Assembly: GCF_010998615.1 (NCBI RefSeq)
Contig: NZ_JAAEAH010000021.1
Location: 40,859 to 104,858 of the forward strand
From: Myxococcus sp. CA023
GTDB lineage: Bacteria; Myxococcota; Myxococcia; Myxococcales; Myxococcaceae
Length of the DNA stretch: 64,000 bases
Reading direction: 5' to 3'
Shown here: one piece after another, positions 61,396 to 64,000 of the stretch
Position numbering within the stretch: the stretch's first letter is position 1
Layout: each line of letters begins with the position of its first letter
Notes under the pieces: generated by a model
Databases searched by the model: none
What the model saw: only the letters and a program-made list of their open reading frames with translations
What the model was told of the DNA's origin: nothing
Position numbers and translations under genes: made by a program

Positions 61396-61839
61396 GTGGC
61401 GGACACGCCCCCTCCCGCTGAGTCCCCCTCGAGTGCCGCGCCGCCTCCGCGCCCGAACGAACGGAAGAGTGCGCTGGCCAAGCGGCTGCCGCTGCTCCTG
61501 CTCGTCGCCCTCGGGCTCTACCTGTGGCAGGTGACGGGCACCCCCGAGCGCGACGTCGCCTTCCAACTCGCGGGCCCGGGCTGGGCCTCCGTGCGCGCCG
61601 TGGACCTGCAGATCTCCGACCCGGAAGGCCAGCTCCTCAAGCGCGAGGAGCGGTTCTTCCCCTCGGGACCACCACCTGAACTCACGTACAAGGTGGACCT
61701 GCCCGAGGGCACCTGGGACGCGGCGCTCTTCGTGAAACGTGAGGGCAGCGACGCCCGTGTGCGCCTGGAGACGGAGCTCGTCGTCGGCGAGGAGCAGTAC
61801 ATCGTCCGGCAGCTTCAGTTGCCCGCCGCAGTTCGTTGA
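61396..61839 (+). CDS. Small single-pass membrane protein
   Basis: A 147-residue protein from a GTG start two bases after the previous stop. A Pro-rich cytoplasmic leader, one membrane span (LAKRLPLLLLVALGLYLWQVTG) and a mature beta-rich domain of about 90 residues (ERDVAFQLAGPGWASVRAVDLQISDPEGQLLKREERFFPSGPPPELTYKVDLPEGTWDAALFVKRE), which resembles an immunoglobulin-like fold. No family recognised. It probably sits in the inner membrane facing outward. Confidence 0.65.
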   Translation: MADTPPPAESPSSAAPPPRPNERKSALAKRLPLLLLVALGLYLWQVTGTPERDVAFQLAGPGWASVRAVDLQISDPEGQLLKREERFFPSGPPPELTYKVDLPEGTWDAALFVKREGSDARVRLETELVVGEEQYIVRQLQLPAAVR

Positions 61840-61915
61840 CCGCCCTGGGGGCGTGGGCTAAGGCCGCCCGCACGCCGTACTTCACGCTTTCCGACCCTAG
61901 AGGTGCGTACACGCC

Positions 61916-62764
61916 ATGGCAACGGAACACATTGTCGTCGTCGGGGCAGGGCAGATGGGCGCGGGCATCGCGCAGGTGGCACTCGTCGCGGGCCTTCGCG
62001 TCACGCTGGCGGACGTCTCCGAGGCGGGGCTCGCCAAGGGCGCCGACCGCATCCGCGCCGGCCTGAAGAAGCTGGTGGAGAAGGGCAAGCTCGACGCCGC
62101 CAAGCAGCAGGCCGCCGAGGCCAGCCTCGTCACCGTGACGAAGGTCACCGACGCCAAGGACGTGGACTTCGCCGTCGAGGCCGTGACGGAGAGCGAGGGC
62201 CTCAAGCGCGGCATCTTCCTGGACCTGGACGAAATCGTGCGCCCGGGCGGCGTGCTCGCCACCAACACGTCGTCCATCCCCATCACCCGGATCGCCGCGT
62301 ATACCAAGCGCCCCGAGTCCGTCATCGGCATGCACTTCATGAACCCGGTGCCGGTGATGCAGCTCGTGGAGATCATCCGCGGTGCCGCCACGTCCGATGA
62401 GACGTACGCCACCACGCGGGCCCTCGCGGAGAAGATGGGCAAGACGACGGTGGTCTCCAAGGACTACCCGGGCTTCATCGTCAACCGCATCCTCATCCCC
62501 ATGCTCAACGAGGCCTGCTTCGCCGTCATGGAGGGCCTGGGCTCCGTCGAGGACATCGACACCGCGATGAAGCTGGGCACCAACCAGCCCATGGGCCCGT
62601 TGCAGTTGGCGGACTTCATCGGCCTGGACACCGTGCTCTACATCGCCGAGGTGCTCCACAAGGGACTGGGCGACCCCAAGTACCGCCCCAGCCCCCTGCT
62701 GCGGCAGTACGTGGAGGCCGGCTGGTACGGCAAGAAGAACGGCCGCGGCTTCTACAAGTACTGA
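61916..62764 (+). CDS. hbd: 3-Hydroxybutyryl-CoA dehydrogenase
   Basis: A 282-residue NAD(P)-dependent enzyme that interconverts 3-hydroxybutyryl-CoA and acetoacetyl-CoA in short-chain fatty-acid metabolism. Rossmann motif [16 protein letters not shown] (residues 7-22), [33 protein letters not shown], the catalytic His140 in [17 protein letters not shown], and the C-terminal domain [62 protein letters not shown]. Its length is that of stand-alone PaaH/Hbd, not the fused FadB. The enoyl-CoA hydratase gene follows after 39 bases. Confidence 0.95.
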   Translation: MATEHIVVVGAGQMGAGIAQVALVAGLRVTLADVSEAGLAKGADRIRAGLKKLVEKGKLDAAKQQAAEASLVTVTKVTDAKDVDFAVEAVTESEGLKRGIFLDLDEIVRPGGVLATNTSSIPITRIAAYTKRPESVIGMHFMNPVPVMQLVEIIRGAATSDETYATTRALAEKMGKTTVVSKDYPGFIVNRILIPMLNEACFAVMEGLGSVEDIDTAMKLGTNQPMGPLQLADFIGLDTVLYIAEVLHKGLGDPKYRPSPLLRQYVEAGWYGKKNGRGFYKY

Positions 62765-62803
62765 GCCCCTCGGTTACCCACTTCCACCCCAGGAGCCTCG
62801 AAC

Positions 62804-63580
62804 ATGGCCTACGAGAACATCCGGCTGGAGCAGGAGGGCGCCATCGCGACCCTCTTCATCGACCGCCCCAAGGCGCTCAACGCCCTCAACACCAAGACGC
62901 TGCAGGAGCTCGAGTCCGCGCTGAAGTCCCTTCCCGCGGACGTGCGCGTCCTCATCGTCACCGGCGGCGGCGAGAAGGCCTTCGTCGCGGGCGCGGACAT
63001 CGCGGAGATGGCCGCGCTCACCGACGCGCAGGCCCAGGAGTTCGGCGCCCTGGGGCACCGGGTCATGGCCGCGCTGGAGGCGCTGCCCATTCCGACCATC
63101 GCGGCCGTGAACGGCTTCGCGCTCGGCGGCGGCTCCGAGCTGGCCCTGGCCTGTGACTTCATCTACGCCTCCGAGAAGGCCAAGCTTGGCCTGCCGGAAG
63201 TCGGCCTGGGCGTCATCCCCGGCTTCGGCGGCACCCAGCGCCTCACCCGCGTGGTGGGCCGCGCCCGCGCCAAGGAGCTCATCTTCACCGGCGACCGCAT
63301 CGACGCGGCGAAGGCGAAGGAGATTGGCATGGTGCTGGAGGTCCTCCCCGCGGACGGCCTGCTCGCGCACTGCCGCGCCGTGGCGGAGAAGATTCTCAAG
63401 AACAGCCCGCTGGCCATCTCCAAGGCCAAGCAGGTCATCGAGGCCGGCGCCGACCAGGACCTGCGCGCGGCGAACGAAATCGAGCGCCAGGCCTTCGGCG
63501 ACCTGTTCGGCTCCGAGGACCAGCGCGAAGGCATGAAGGCCTTCCTGGAGAAGCGCCCCGCGACCTTCACCGGGAAGTAG
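62804..63580 (+). CDS. crt: Enoyl-CoA hydratase (crotonase)
   Basis: A 258-residue crotonase-fold hydratase that adds water to crotonyl-CoA. The CoA and oxyanion loops are VTGGGEKAFVAGADIAEMAA and NGFALGGGSELALACDFIYASEKAKLGLPEVGLGVIPGFGGTQRLTRVVG; the two catalytic Glu are Glu112 and Glu132. The C-terminal helix (IERQAFGDLFGSEDQREGMKAFLEKRPATFTGK) is normal for the family. With the preceding dehydrogenase it forms two consecutive steps of butyryl-CoA/acetoacetyl-CoA metabolism. CAGGAG precedes the ATG; one transcript is likely. Confidence 0.95.
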   Translation: MAYENIRLEQEGAIATLFIDRPKALNALNTKTLQELESALKSLPADVRVLIVTGGGEKAFVAGADIAEMAALTDAQAQEFGALGHRVMAALEALPIPTIAAVNGFALGGGSELALACDFIYASEKAKLGLPEVGLGVIPGFGGTQRLTRVVGRARAKELIFTGDRIDAAKAKEIGMVLEVLPADGLLAHCRAVAEKILKNSPLAISKAKQVIEAGADQDLRAANEIERQAFGDLFGSEDQREGMKAFLEKRPATFTGK

Positions 63581-63584
63581 CGCG

Positions 63585-64000
63585 GTGAAGGGGCTCGCGG
63601 CCGGGGGACTGCTGGTGTGTCTCCTGGCCGCCGTGCCGGCCCAGGCTTCGGACGAAGGTAAGGACGACGACGGGCGGGCCCCCGTGCTGGTGTCCTGGAA
63701 GCGCTCGCTGTGCCTCTACACGGGCTGCTTCCTGGAGCCGCTCGTGCCCGACGTCCGCTACGAGTGGGGGCCGGGTGCCCAGGAGGGTTGGGTGCTGTCC
63801 TGGCCCATCCACCCGTGGGCTCTGCCGCCGCTGGACGTGCCAGGGCCCACGCTGGTGGTGTCGCCCTTCCTGGAGCCTCAGCTCCGGCTGGGACGGACGG
63901 CCTTCCGGATGCTCGCTGGGGCACGGGTGTATGCGTTTCCTGACGCAGCGCGCTTCGGAGTGTTGGCCGAAGGCGCGGGGCTGTGGGGGCGGGACGGATC
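63585..64000 (+). CDS. Secreted protein, 3' end outside window
   Basis: A frame from GTG at 63585, four bases after the hydratase stop, stays open to the edge (138 codons visible). It begins with a signal peptide (MKGLAAGGLLVCLLAAVPA, then QASDEG) and continues with VLVSWKRSLCLYTGCFLEPLVPDVRYEWGPG, VVSPFLEPQLRLGRTAFRMLAGARVYAFPD, which looks beta-rich. The visible part shows no named family; it may be an outer-membrane protein. The short gap suggests co-transcription with the hydratase. Reading frame is secure; function unknown. Confidence 0.65.
   Translation, partial: MKGLAAGGLLVCLLAAVPAQASDEGKDDDGRAPVLVSWKRSLCLYTGCFLEPLVPDVRYEWGPGAQEGWVLSWPIHPWALPPLDVPGPTLVVSPFLEPQLRLGRTAFRMLAGARVYAFPDAARFGVLAEGAGLWGRDG

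Overview
The window is about 64 kb of high-GC chromosome (roughly 70% GC, with strong G/C preference at third codon positions). Gene content and style point to a myxobacterium of the Myxococcaceae (Myxococcus- or Corallococcus-like). The clues are a DUF2378 (TIGR02265) protein, a DUF4388 protein, an ELWxxDGT-repeat lipoprotein, many short lipoproteins with Ala/Pro-rich tails, the trpS-scpA-scpB-pseudouridine synthase block, and a DUF1552/DUF1592 secreted pair. This assignment is inference from gene families. No tRNA, rRNA, insertion sequence, prophage or CRISPR array was seen.

Layout. 1-8.8 kb: a partial NTF2-like secreted protein, a patatin phospholipase, a TVP38-type membrane protein, a KGG-repeat stress protein, a small PII-sized protein leading into two overlapping CPA2 antiporters, a YciO/Sua5-like protein, a polytopic membrane protein and XerD. 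8.8-21.6 kb: a DUF4388 protein diverging from trpS, then scpA-scpB-RluB-like synthase (with an expanded 36-bp repeat), a HEAT-repeat lipoprotein, a TPR plus double cyclic-nucleotide-binding protein, an orphan MshEN-domain protein and a lipoprotein. 21.6-30.8 kb: an SLC13-type permease, a MrfA/MrfB DNA-repair pair, SlyD, an outer-membrane protein coupled to a BASS transporter, and TesB. 30.9-37.7 kb: mainly secreted proteins (DUF1552, DUF1592, Cys-rich lipoprotein, ELWxxDGT protein), a glutamine amidotransferase and an orphan GspG pseudopilin. 37.8-49.5 kb: an operon of two GMC oxidoreductases and a Cys-nucleophile alpha/beta hydrolase, facing a lipocalin-like gene, a DUF2378 gene and an SLC10-type transporter; then a zinc-ribbon microprotein, an MFS exporter, a lipoprotein and a YdeI-like protein. 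49.5-59.4 kb: a histidine kinase and NtrC-type regulator, a CocE/NonD hydrolase, RtcA, a small membrane protein, SppA and LpxR. 59.4-64 kb: Mrp/ApbC, two small proteins, 3-hydroxybutyryl-CoA dehydrogenase, enoyl-CoA hydratase and a partial secreted protein.

Working together: scpA and scpB encode SMC partners; MrfA and MrfB form a helicase/exonuclease crosslink-repair pair; the two antiporters overlap by four bases and may be one unit; the dehydrogenase and hydratase do successive steps of short-chain acyl-CoA metabolism; the two GMC enzymes and the hydrolase look like a pathway for a hydrophobic alcohol or sterol-like substrate; the kinase and regulator are a translationally overlapping two-component system.

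Regulatory signals include a 24-bp near-palindrome upstream of the KGG gene, several terminator-like hairpins, a 79-nt stem-loop upstream of rtcA, and a recurring arrangement in which a -10-like hexamer sits 6-9 bases before a start codon that lacks a Shine-Dalgarno sequence. Features were read by eye, so start sites and family calls carry the stated confidences.
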